Shown here: piece after piece, positions 54,442 to 62,144 of the stretch | Numbering within the stretch: position 1 is the stretch's first letter | Layout: each line of letters begins with the position of its first letter | Source: Cupriavidus laharis | GTDB lineage: Bacteria > Pseudomonadota > Gammaproteobacteria > Burkholderiales > Burkholderiaceae | DNA: 64,000 bases | NCBI RefSeq assembly: GCF_914271435.1 | Contig: NZ_CAJZAI010000004.1 | Coordinates: 248,001 to 312,000 of the forward strand | Reading direction: 5' to 3' | Made by a program: the position numbers and the translations under genes | The notes under the pieces: model-generated | Database searches by the model: none | What the model was told of the DNA's origin: nothing | Seen by the model: the letters and a program-made list of their open reading frames with translations, nothing else

Positions 54442-56095
54442 CGTTGACTCCCAGATCCTTGAGCATGGCCCGGGTGGTGGTGGCGTCCGCACGGAGCTGT
54501 TCGCGCACAGCCTCGAACTCGGCTTGCTGGCGGCTCTGGTCCGCGCGCGCCTGTTCCAGCGCCTTCACCTGGATATCGCGCTGCTGGGCAACCGTTTTCT
54601 CGATCGCGGTCTTGGCCTCCTCCACCATCTTGCGCAGCGGCGGGATGATGCCCTCGCGCGTGCGCGCGGCGGCGTCCCGGAAGACTTCGTTCACAAGCTT
54701 CAGCATGACGGCTTCGCGGCGCTGCGCTTCCAGCGCGTTGCGCATGGCGCCACCGGTCACCACCGAGATCAGGGGCAGGATGAACTTCATGGCCGGTGCG
54801 ATGATCGGGCCGATGACCGGGATCATCGTCAGCAGCGGCAGCACCACGGGTGCGAGCGTGGCCAGCGAGCCCAGATCGTCGAACAATCCGCCGGCGGGAC
54901 CATCCGGCATGCGCATGCCGGCGACGATATGCTCCGGCAAGGCATGCTCCACGTCGGTGCAGTAGCGCTTCAGCTCGGGCAGGAAGAGTTCATGGTAGCC
55001 CTGGGTCACCGCCAGCCGGATGATGCTGCCCAGTTGCCCGGACACGTTCGCGCCGGCGCAGACCTGTGCCGCCAGGGCGTCAGCATTGGCCGCCAGCGCG
55101 GCGGATACCTGCTGCACGATGCGATCGGCGGCGGCCATCGCGCGCCGGTCGAACATGTCGGTTTCCTGCCGGAACTTGCGGTCGAACGCCTCCAGCTCGC
55201 GTGCCTGCTGCGCAAGCCTCGCGGCGATGTCGTCGCCTGACCAGTTCGCGGCGCTGATGCGGGTCTGCAGGTAGCTGTGGAAGCCCAGCAGTTGCGTGGC
55301 CAACGGCTGGCCCACGCTTTCCACGTACAACGCCTCCGCGTTGCCTTCCAGCGTGGCAAGGACGCTGGCGAATGCCTCCACTTCACGCTTGCGCGCCGAG
55401 GCGATGGCCACGCCGACCGGCGCCTTGCCGATGGCCTGGGTGACTTCCCTGACCACGGTATCGGCCACTGCCTGCACGTCCTCCGGCGCCTTCTTGTCGC
55501 TCTTGCTGATCACCACGGCCACGGGACGCTGGTGCACCTTCAGTTCCAGCAGGGCGTTCCGGATCGAACTGCGGAGGTTGCCTTCGTCGGCGCTGACCAC
55601 CACCACATACGCCAGGCTGCGCGCGGCGTAACCGTCGATGGCCTGTTCATGCTCCTTCAGCCCGGAATCCCATCCCGGCAAGTCCACGAGCCGCAGATGC
55701 GGCACGGCCGCGAGCCGGGGCGCCGGTGTGCGCAGGTGAACCCACCCACCGTCCGTGAGTTCCTGGACGGCGTTGTCACGCAGCGCGTCGTGGGTCAGCG
55801 GGATGCGTCTGCCATTGCGCAGGCAGCCGTGGATCGACTCCTGTTCGGCGAATTCAATCTCCGCCGGCACCGCGGTTTCCGGGTCCAGGCTGGTGGCAAA
55901 GTAGGGCGTTCCCAGATAGGCATTGAGCAGCGACGACTTGCCCGAGCTGAATGCGCCAACCAGCGGCACCGGTACGACGAAGTGATTGGTTTGCGCGACG
56001 GCCTCGTCGAGCCACGCCGTCGATTGTTCATATCGCGGCAGCAATTGGGCGAGGGCAGGGGCGATGGCCAGGACAGTCTTCTGGGCGTTGAACAT
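54434..56095 (-). CDS. Dynamin-like GTPase with hydrophobic segment
   Basis: A 553-aa protein with P-loop GAFSSGKSS (47-55), switch II VDLPGWDSGL, and SKSD specificity loop (VVISKSDKKAPED). A hydrophobic stretch, about residues 408-450 (LAPVVLPLLTMIPVIGPIIAPAMKFILPLISVV), suggests membrane contact or insertion. The C-terminal helical tail is Glu/Gln-rich (RADQSRQQAEFEAVREQL). It is the first gene of the left-pointing arm, with its ATG at 56095 and about 315 bases to the divergent NERD-helicase gene. Confidence 0.86.
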   Translation of the reverse strand: MFNAQKTVLAIAPALAQLLPRYEQSTAWLDEAVAQTNHFVVPVPLVGAFSSGKSSLLNAYLGTPYFATSLDPETAVPAEIEFAEQESIHGCLRNGRRIPLTHDALRDNAVQELTDGGWVHLRTPAPRLAAVPHLRLVDLPGWDSGLKEHEQAIDGYAARSLAYVVVVSADEGNLRSSIRNALLELKVHQRPVAVVISKSDKKAPEDVQAVADTVVREVTQAIGKAPVGVAIASARKREVEAFASVLATLEGNAEALYVESVGQPLATQLLGFHSYLQTRISAANWSGDDIAARLAQQARELEAFDRKFRQETDMFDRRAMAAADRIVQQVSAALAANADALAAQVCAGANVSGQLGSIIRLAVTQGYHELFLPELKRYCTDVEHALPEHIVAGMRMPDGPAGGLFDDLGSLATLAPVVLPLLTMIPVIGPIIAPAMKFILPLISVVTGGAMRNALEAQRREAVMLKLVNEVFRDAAARTREGIIPPLRKMVEEAKTAIEKTVAQQRDIQVKALEQARADQSRQQAEFEAVREQLRADATTTRAMLKDLGVNVD

Positions 56096-56409
56096 GAGGT
56101 TCCGATGGGGGATTGGGTGGAATGGCTGGCTTCAGCATTGAGAGGACAAGGCTGGCGCTTCGTTTACGTTTGACGGCGGACTGCCGGGGTTCTTTAGCGT
56201 GGCGGCGCCCTACGCTAGAGGGGGCGCCGCCGCGCTGCATCGATCTGCTGTCCTTGCGTCGGCATCCAACGATCACGGCATTGCGATTGTTTATCGGCAT
56301 CTGCGCATGACATGCGCAGAATGGTCCGGGTTTGGAGATGTGCCGTGCTTGGCCCGCTTCATGCACCTCGGGTATGCTCCGCATTCCACAGCAATCAAGG
56401 GGTCTAGCA
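56096..56409. other. Divergent promoter region of the GTPase arm and NERD helicase
   Basis: 314 bases with no supportable gene. It contains TTTATCGGCATCTGCGCATGACATGCGCAG near 56290-56320, including the inverted repeat CTGCGCATGACATGCGCAG (CTGCGCATG/CATGCGCAG). This could be an operator. No clear -35/-10 pair was assigned. Confidence 0.5.
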
Positions 56410-58041
56410 ATGGCGCGTGTCGTGCCTGACGGGTGGGAAACCATGGAGGCCGATGGCCCCATGCGGCGTGAATTCGAGACACTGGCGGTACTCTCGGCCG
56501 GCTTGCCGGAGGGCTATTCGGTCTATCACACGGTTCACTGGACCAACGTCGAGCGGTCCCATGCCATCTATGGCGAAATTGATTTCGTGGTCATGAACCG
56601 CGCCGGCCACCTGATGCTGATCGAGCAGAAGTGTGGTGTGCTTATGGAAACCGCCGACGGCCTGGCCAAGAACTACGGCGGAAAGATCAAGTCCGTGCCG
56701 GCGCAGATGGCACGCACGGCCGATGGCATGCGTGGCAAGTTGAGCCGCGCACTCAATGGCAGGCCGCTGATCATCGAGCATTTGCTGTTCTGCCCCGATC
56801 ATCACGTCAAGGCGCCGCTGGCCGCAGGCATCACGGCCGAACGGATCGTCGATGCGGGCCGGAGCGAGGCGCTGTGCCGGGTGATCCAGGACATCTTGCC
56901 GGAGGCAGTGCCGGATCCGCTGGCCGAGCGGATGGACCGCTTCCTTTGTGATGTCATCCAGTTGGAGGGCGATGCTAGCGCGCTGGTGGGGCAGGCCCGT
57001 GCGCAGGTCACGCGCGTTTCGGGCGGATTGGCACACTGGGCGCGCCAGCTCGACATCGAGCCGTTCCGCCTGCGCGTGACCGGCACGGCAGGTTCCGGCA
57101 AGACACAGCTTGCGCTCGCCGAATATCGGGCAGCCATCGATGGCTGCAAGCGGCCCTTGTACATCTGCTTCAACCGTCCATTGTCCGACCATTTCGCGAG
57201 CATCGCACCGGCAGGGGGGGCGGTTTGCACCTTCCACATGCTGTGCGACCAGATGATCCGGCATGCCGGGGCGACGCCTGACTTCACGAGGGCCGATGCG
57301 TTCGACACCCTGGTGGCGCAAGCACAGGCGCTTGAGGTGCCGCCGGATTTCCTGTTCGACACTGTCATTGTTGACGAGGGGCAGGATTTCGCGCCGCAGT
57401 GGCGAGATATGGTGCTGCGGCACGCCAGGCCTGACGCGAGCGTACTGTGGCTGGAAGACCCGCTGCAGAACCTGTATGGTCATCCGCCGGTGGAACTGCC
57501 GGGCTGGGTCCGCATGCGTGCCAGCAGCAATTTCCGGAGTCCGCGGCCGGTGGTCAGGCTGCTGCAGGCGATTGTGCCGCCTGACGTGAAGATCGACGCG
57601 GCCGCGCCGGTGGCCGGCGCCGAGATCGAGTTCCTGGTCTATCGCGACAACGCTGGGATGCTTGAACAGGTCAAGGAAGGCATTCGGCTGTGCTATGTCG
57701 CCGGCTTTCGCAAGGGCGACGTGGCGCTGCTGAGTTTTCGCGGCCGGGGCAGTTCGCGCGTGCTGGGCTTCGACCGCCTGGGGCCGCATACGTTGCGCAA
57801 GTTTTCCGGCAGCTACGACGATCATGGGCAACCGCTGTTTTCCGAGGGCGATGTGCTGGCCGAATCGATTCATCGATTCAAGGGACAGTCGGCGCCGGCT
57901 GTGGTGTTGACCGAGATTGACTTCGATGTCTTGGGTGATGCGGAGATCCGACGGCTGTTCGTTGGCGCCACGCGCGCGACCATGAAGCTGGTGCTGGTGT
58001 TGTCGGAACAGGCGGCAGCGGTGTTGGTGGAGCGGCTCTGA
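56410..58041 (+). CDS. NERD-domain UvrD-type helicase
   Basis: A 543-aa protein. The N-terminal NERD nuclease-related domain (about 18-125) has IYGEIDFVVMNRAGHLMLIEQK with catalytic Asp and Glu-x-Lys. The C-terminal SF1 helicase-like part has GTAGSGKT (about 225-232), VIVDEGQDF, DPLQNLYG and SIHRFKGQSAPAVVL. NERD-helicase proteins are frequent in plasmids and defence islands, and their activity is probably DNA cleavage plus unwinding. The ATG at 56410 is chosen because upstream residues have no family match. The SIR2 gene follows after 92 bases. Confidence 0.88.
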   Translation: MARVVPDGWETMEADGPMRREFETLAVLSAGLPEGYSVYHTVHWTNVERSHAIYGEIDFVVMNRAGHLMLIEQKCGVLMETADGLAKNYGGKIKSVPAQMARTADGMRGKLSRALNGRPLIIEHLLFCPDHHVKAPLAAGITAERIVDAGRSEALCRVIQDILPEAVPDPLAERMDRFLCDVIQLEGDASALVGQARAQVTRVSGGLAHWARQLDIEPFRLRVTGTAGSGKTQLALAEYRAAIDGCKRPLYICFNRPLSDHFASIAPAGGAVCTFHMLCDQMIRHAGATPDFTRADAFDTLVAQAQALEVPPDFLFDTVIVDEGQDFAPQWRDMVLRHARPDASVLWLEDPLQNLYGHPPVELPGWVRMRASSNFRSPRPVVRLLQAIVPPDVKIDAAAPVAGAEIEFLVYRDNAGMLEQVKEGIRLCYVAGFRKGDVALLSFRGRGSSRVLGFDRLGPHTLRKFSGSYDDHGQPLFSEGDVLAESIHRFKGQSAPAVVLTEIDFDVLGDAEIRRLFVGATRATMKLVLVLSEQAAAVLVERL

Positions 58042-58133
58042 GCGGTATTGGCACATTGGCGTCCAGGATCTGCGCATGTATTGCTCGGAACCCGCCGTAA
58101 GCTGATGGGGCGATGCGATGCAAGGAGCCCAGG

Positions 58134-58967
58134 ATGGCAGTGGAAGACAACGAACTTGAGACGGCGGCGGACTGGATTCGCTCCGCGCAGGCGATGATCG
58201 TGACGGCGGGGGCGGGGATGGGCGTCGATTCCGGCTTGCCCGATTTTCGCGGTCCCGAAGGATTCTGGAGCGCGTATCCGGCACTGAAGACGCAGGGGAT
58301 GTGCTTCTACGATATCGCCTCGCCGCACCATTTTGAACAGGATACCGCGCGACTGGCCTGGGGATTCTATGGCCACCGGCTGGCGATGTATCGTGACGTC
58401 GTCCCGCATGCCGGTTTTGGCATCCTGCATAAATGGGCGAGCCGCATGTCGCAAGGCGCATGGGTATTTACGAGCAATGTCGATGGGCATTTCCAGCGCG
58501 GGGGCTTTGCCGCCGAACGCGTGCACGAATGCCATGGCTCCATCCATCGCCTGCAATGCGCGCGGCCATGCTGCGAAGCCACCTGGCCGGCCGACGCGTT
58601 TCAGCCGGTTGTCGATGCTGACACTTGCCTGCTCTTAAACGAGCTGCCCGTTTGCCCGGCGTGTGGCGGGGCAACACGGCCCAATATCCTGATGTTCGAC
58701 GACCCTTCGTGGATCGACGGCCCATCGGCGGCGTCATGGGAGCGTCTGGATGCCTGGCGCCGAGCGGCCAAGGATGTGCTGGTGATAGAAATTGGCGCTG
58801 GTACCGATATTCCGACGGTGCGGCGCTTTGGGGAGCGCGTGGCCGGCAGATTCCTGCGTATCAATCCACGCCAATGGCGGGTCAGAGGCGGTCCGCGCTC
58901 GCTGGGGATCGAGGGCACGGCGCTCCATGTACTGCGGCAGATCGACCGGTTGGTTGGGGGGGAGTAG
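58134..58967 (+). CDS. SIR2-family protein
   Basis: A 277-aa protein with GAGMGVDSGLPDFRG (26-40), TSNVDGHFQRGG (catalytic Asn-Val-Asp variant of the TQNID motif), HGS, and cysteines of a zinc site (CARPCC, CPACGG). An ending GAGTDIPTVRRFGE binds NAD. Sirtuin folds either deacylate proteins or, in several defence systems, hydrolyse NAD; the Zn site and HGS favour a canonical deacylase, but the defence setting leaves the second possible. The ATG at 58134 has AAGGAG 7 bases upstream. Confidence 0.9.
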   Translation: MAVEDNELETAADWIRSAQAMIVTAGAGMGVDSGLPDFRGPEGFWSAYPALKTQGMCFYDIASPHHFEQDTARLAWGFYGHRLAMYRDVVPHAGFGILHKWASRMSQGAWVFTSNVDGHFQRGGFAAERVHECHGSIHRLQCARPCCEATWPADAFQPVVDADTCLLLNELPVCPACGGATRPNILMFDDPSWIDGPSAASWERLDAWRRAAKDVLVIEIGAGTDIPTVRRFGERVAGRFLRINPRQWRVRGGPRSLGIEGTALHVLRQIDRLVGGE

Positions 58968-59225
58968 TGCGCGAAGAGAGCCGCTACCAAAGGGCCAGAT
59001 TCGATCGATGTGCAGTGTGATCCAGCGACAAGAAAAAGGGAGTTTAGCGGTGGCCGTTGTCCGTGATTGGGTCGGGATCGTCGTAGGCCGGCGCGAAGAT
59101 GGCGCATCGTTCCTTCCATCACGAGCGACAAGTCACGAACGACGGCGAACTGGCTAACTTGACCGTCTGGGCTACGCCGGGTGGATCAACCATCAAATTA
59201 CCCAGAGACGAGGAATCTTTCTCAT

Positions 59226-60521
59226 ATGGATAGGCAGCAGTTTCTTCAAGACAAGGATGTAGAGCGTTTCGCCAATTGGATGGCTCGCCAGCTACCTTCG
59301 CTCCGTGTACACCTGAGAATCAAACGATCGCGCTTTGTACCCGCGCAAATCGACCAACAACTCATTGGCATCGAGGCCGTGCTGGCGCACTATGTCTGGC
59401 GCAAGAGCTGGAATGAAACGAAAGCGGAGACAGCCCAGTTTCGCAGTGACCTTCGCAGCGCATTGCTGGCACGTGATCAGGAGAGGCTGCTTGCGGTGTG
59501 CGCGGAGATCGTCCGCTGGGGTGGCGATCGCAATCCCAACCGCGGCACCATGCCCTTCCTCCGTGCGCAACAAGATTTAGCCGGATATCTTGATGTGTCC
59601 GCAAGCGCAATGTTGCTCGACTCTGCCGACACAACGCAGCTTGGCGCCGTGGAGCGAATGAACTCGATGCTAACAAAGGTTCATGCCTTCCTCGCTAAGG
59701 ATGGCCTGCCGATCTACGATTCGCGGGTGGCAGCAGCGATTGCCGGGCTGCTTGAGTGCTACCGCCAATCGGAAGCCCGCGCGGACTGGACCGAAGTTCC
59801 GGGTGCCCTTTGCTTTCCGGCGCTCATGACGAGCCGTACTGTCTTCGATCTGAACCCGCATGCGCTCGGCCATGGGCTGATGGCGTACCGGACCGGCGTA
59901 TGGGCGTCCTCCAAAGTCAGGCTGGGCTGGTTGCTACGCCGGGTACTTGAAAAAAATACAACGCTCTTTGAGGGCGAGGGGAGTTTGCAGGCGCGTATGC
60001 ACGCGTTCGAAGCCAGCCTGTTTATGCTTGGTTACGACGTGGCTTGCCTTGGTAGCGATGACGGGGCGGCAGCAGAGAGTAATGGCCTCCCGCCGGCCCC
60101 TCGTCCGCGCCCACCACGGGGCAATCGAGTTTCCGAGAAGTGGAAGCTGGCTGAAGAGGCTGGTGTCCTGTCACAAGCAGGAACACTGACGAACCGCGTA
60201 CCCTTCCGATACCTGGCGGATGAGGACGAGATCATCATTGAATATGCGGGGCGAAGGACTACGACCTACTTCACATTGCCCCAGGACCGGACCGATTCGC
60301 TTCCCCTCTTTCTATCTGAAGGGCCAATTGGCCTCGGCGCGGCGCAACAGCAGGGTGCTGGCGACGATCGGAGCCTCGGCAACTGGCTCCTTGTTGAAGG
60401 GTTGGCAGCGAGTCGCCAGTATGCTTCGCGAGTGGCAGCGGTGATGTGCCAGGAAGGGTTGCTCGCACAGACTGCTACCAACCCGCTAATGTTCGACGCA
60501 CCGCCGCAGGTCGTTGACTAG
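59226..60521 (+). CDS. Unrecognised 431-aa protein
   Basis: No family is recognised. It starts at ATG 59226 (MDRQQFLQDKDVERFANWM) with AGGAA about 10 bases upstream; an open frame from 59181 lacks a ribosome site. The protein is mostly helical, with an Ala/Pro-rich linker near residues 290-305 (NGLPPAPRPRPPRG) and a C-terminal beta-rich part (DEDEIIIEYAGRRTTTYFTL). No membrane segment or signal peptide is seen. It is preceded by 258 bases without a gene and stands alone. Confidence 0.7.
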   Translation: MDRQQFLQDKDVERFANWMARQLPSLRVHLRIKRSRFVPAQIDQQLIGIEAVLAHYVWRKSWNETKAETAQFRSDLRSALLARDQERLLAVCAEIVRWGGDRNPNRGTMPFLRAQQDLAGYLDVSASAMLLDSADTTQLGAVERMNSMLTKVHAFLAKDGLPIYDSRVAAAIAGLLECYRQSEARADWTEVPGALCFPALMTSRTVFDLNPHALGHGLMAYRTGVWASSKVRLGWLLRRVLEKNTTLFEGEGSLQARMHAFEASLFMLGYDVACLGSDDGAAAESNGLPPAPRPRPPRGNRVSEKWKLAEEAGVLSQAGTLTNRVPFRYLADEDEIIIEYAGRRTTTYFTLPQDRTDSLPLFLSEGPIGLGAAQQQGAGDDRSLGNWLLVEGLAASRQYASRVAAVMCQEGLLAQTATNPLMFDAPPQVVD

Positions 60522-60949
60522 AAACGAAAGACCCAGGCAACGGGGCTTGAGACACTTGAGCCTACCAAGCATGGTAACTCCGTCAGCACCTTCGGTGGCG
60601 CTGTCGCCGTTGTCGGCCCCCACTGCTCCAATTCCTTATCCGCGTCAAGAACGTTCCCCGGGGAGTGGCCGGCGCGACAACGTTGCGGCAACTCATGGCG
60701 GCGGGTGCATTTGCTGAAATCCCAAGACGGAGGGGCTGCGGGCCTAAGAGATTTCAGCGGTGGCCGTTGGGTGGAAACGGTGACTAGTCTTGTCGAACGG
60801 CCCGCCTTCGCGAGGGTACTGGGTGTTGTAGACCGCAAAGGGCGTATTCGAGGCCAGAAGCTTCTGCCGAACCTCTAGGATTTCCGCGGTGCAGAGCAGC
60901 GGTGAATTCTGAAAGATATGATCGCTGTTCGCATCTCAGGAAGACTGCC
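60522..60949. other. About 430 bases without a supportable gene
   Basis: Short open frames on both strands have no features. A 14-base match to 59046-59059 (AGCGGTGGCCGTTG at 60756-60769) is within chance for a window this size. The AGGAAG ribosome site of the next gene lies at ~60938-60943. Confidence 0.5.
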
Positions 60950-61366
60950 ATGCCTCAAATGATCGAACATATCGACGCGATCGCCCGCCAGGTGGGACGC
61001 GACGTCCTGTATCTGACCTTCTTTGAAGACTCTGCGGGGGTTGCGGTCCGCGAGCACTGGACGGAGAACGCATCCCGCAAAGAGGTGGTCGCGTGGTTGG
61101 ATGCCAACGAGTACACCTGGAAGAAATGTGGGGAGATCGCCAGTGATCACTGGATGGTCATGGGCTATCGCGGCACGATCTACATCGACACGGCGTACGA
61201 TCGCGAAGACCCCGTCTATCTGAAGCTGGAACACTCTCTGGAGAGCCCGGACGGCACGCTTCGCCTGCCAAAGATGAGATTTTGGGCGCTGTCGATCGGG
61301 TTCGCGATGTGCAATGCCCACCAGGACGCCCCGGGCTACTGGGAAAAGCGGGCGGAGGATTTTTAA
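60950..61366 (+). CDS. Unrecognised 138-aa acidic protein
   Basis: It begins MPQMIEHIDAIARQVGRDVLYLTFFED with AGGAAG upstream, so this ATG is preferred over one at 60902. Mixed alpha/beta, about 10% acidic residues, with Trp/Tyr-rich patches (EYTWKKCGE, MVMGYRGTIYIDTAYDRE). No family is recognised. A 48-residue gene follows after 16 bases and is probably cotranscribed. Confidence 0.72.
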   Translation: MPQMIEHIDAIARQVGRDVLYLTFFEDSAGVAVREHWTENASRKEVVAWLDANEYTWKKCGEIASDHWMVMGYRGTIYIDTAYDREDPVYLKLEHSLESPDGTLRLPKMRFWALSIGFAMCNAHQDAPGYWEKRAEDF

Positions 61367-61382
61367 CGGGAGGGACTAAGAT

Positions 61383-61529
61383 ATGGAATCCGATAACAGC
61401 GATGACTGGGTCGACCCGGAACTCGCCCAGAAAATTCTTGAAGCGGACCGCACTGGTGATTGGTCGGAAGATATGACGGCGGAGGAGCTCCTGGCCAAGA
61501 TCGAGAAGATGGGGCAGACGATCCATTAG
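61383..61529 (+). CDS. Unrecognised 48-aa acidic protein
   Basis: A short open frame with a strong GGGAGGG ribosome site and ATG at 61383. It encodes MESDNSDDWVDPELAQKILEAD and then an EELLAKIEKM helix: acidic, two-helix, no Cys. It follows the 138-aa gene by 16 bases and precedes the hairpin at 61573. An antitoxin-like or regulatory partner role is possible, but nothing identifies one. Confidence 0.65.
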   Translation: MESDNSDDWVDPELAQKILEADRTGDWSEDMTAEELLAKIEKMGQTIH

Positions 61530-61572
61530 GACTCCCGACCGACAATTTTTCCGGTTGCGACGTCACCCCGGA

Positions 61573-61606
61573 AAAACTCTTGCTGTCCTGCGACAGCAAG
61601 AGTTTT
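61573..61606 (+). terminator. Strong hairpin after the two small genes
   Basis: AAAACTCTTGCTGTC (61573-61587) and GACAGCAAGAGTTTT (61592-61606) form a perfect 15-bp stem with loop CTGC. The arm ends in AAAA/TTTT, so it can terminate in both directions. It also faces the end of the minus-strand repeat-protein gene at 61654. Confidence 0.85.
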
Positions 61607-61653
61607 CGGAAGATTTAAAGGTGAGAAAATTTAGGTATGAGTGATCATTTGAA

Positions 61654-61992
61654 TTAGATAAGACCAAGCGCAAACAAGACGGGAACAGTGATTCTGCCGG
61701 TAAATTTGAATAGGGTACTGCCGTTTGGCTTTTTCAATTCAGTAGCCGAATATTTGAAGAGAGTGCTGCCATTGGGAGCTTTAATTTCGCTGCCAGTGTA
61801 TTTGTAGATGGTATGCCCGTTCGGTTCTTTAATTTCGTCACCAGTGAATTTGTAGAGGGTGGAGCCGTTAGGGCTCTTGATCTCGTTGTTCGTGATTTTA
61901 AAAATCGTCCTTCCGTTCGGCTCCTTGATTTCGGAGCCAGTGAACTTGTAGACGGTGTGGCCATTGGGTTCTTTGATTTCTGAATCGGCCAT
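61654..61992 (-). CDS. Protein of six 16-residue beta repeats with hydrophobic tail
   Basis: A 112-aa protein. Residues 5-100 are six tandem repeats of EIKxPNGxTxxKFTGx. Each has two short beta strands separated by a Pro-Asn-Gly turn, predicting a small beta-meander or solenoid. The last 12 residues (ITVPVLFALGLI) are hydrophobic and could anchor or pack the fold. No family is recognised. Low GC relative to neighbours, especially at the 3' end. It is transcribed toward the hairpin at 61573. Confidence 0.75.
   Translation of the reverse strand: MADSEIKEPNGHTVYKFTGSEIKEPNGRTIFKITNNEIKSPNGSTLYKFTGDEIKEPNGHTIYKYTGSEIKAPNGSTLFKYSATELKKPNGSTLFKFTGRITVPVLFALGLI
61693..61980 (-). repeat. Six 48-bp coding tandem repeats
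   Basis: The units encode the 16-residue repeats of the preceding entry. Nucleotide similarity between units (GAAATCAAAG..CCGAACGG-like) is high enough that unit number may vary. Confidence 0.75.
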
Positions 61993-62144
61993 GCTCTGCC
62001 TTTGCGGGTGTCGGGAAATCTAGTTGAAGAAGGTCGCGCTCGTCTTTTCATCGAAGCGGAGCACGGAGCCGAGAGGTTCCGTCGTGCTCGCTTCGTAGGC
62101 TGCGACATTCACGAATTCTGATCTGTGTAAATTGTAGTGCCACA

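Noticed and set aside
28126..58967. Assignment to a known system such as DISARM, BREX, Druantia or Zorya
   Set aside because: The hallmark genes were not seen: no methyltransferase, no PglZ/BrxA-type genes, no ZorA/ZorB motor pair, and the helicases differ. Only partial resemblance remains.
59046..60769. 14-base direct repeat AGCGGTGGCCGTTG around the 431-aa gene
   Set aside because: A match of this length is expected by chance somewhere in a 64-kb high-GC window; no transposon structure accompanies it.
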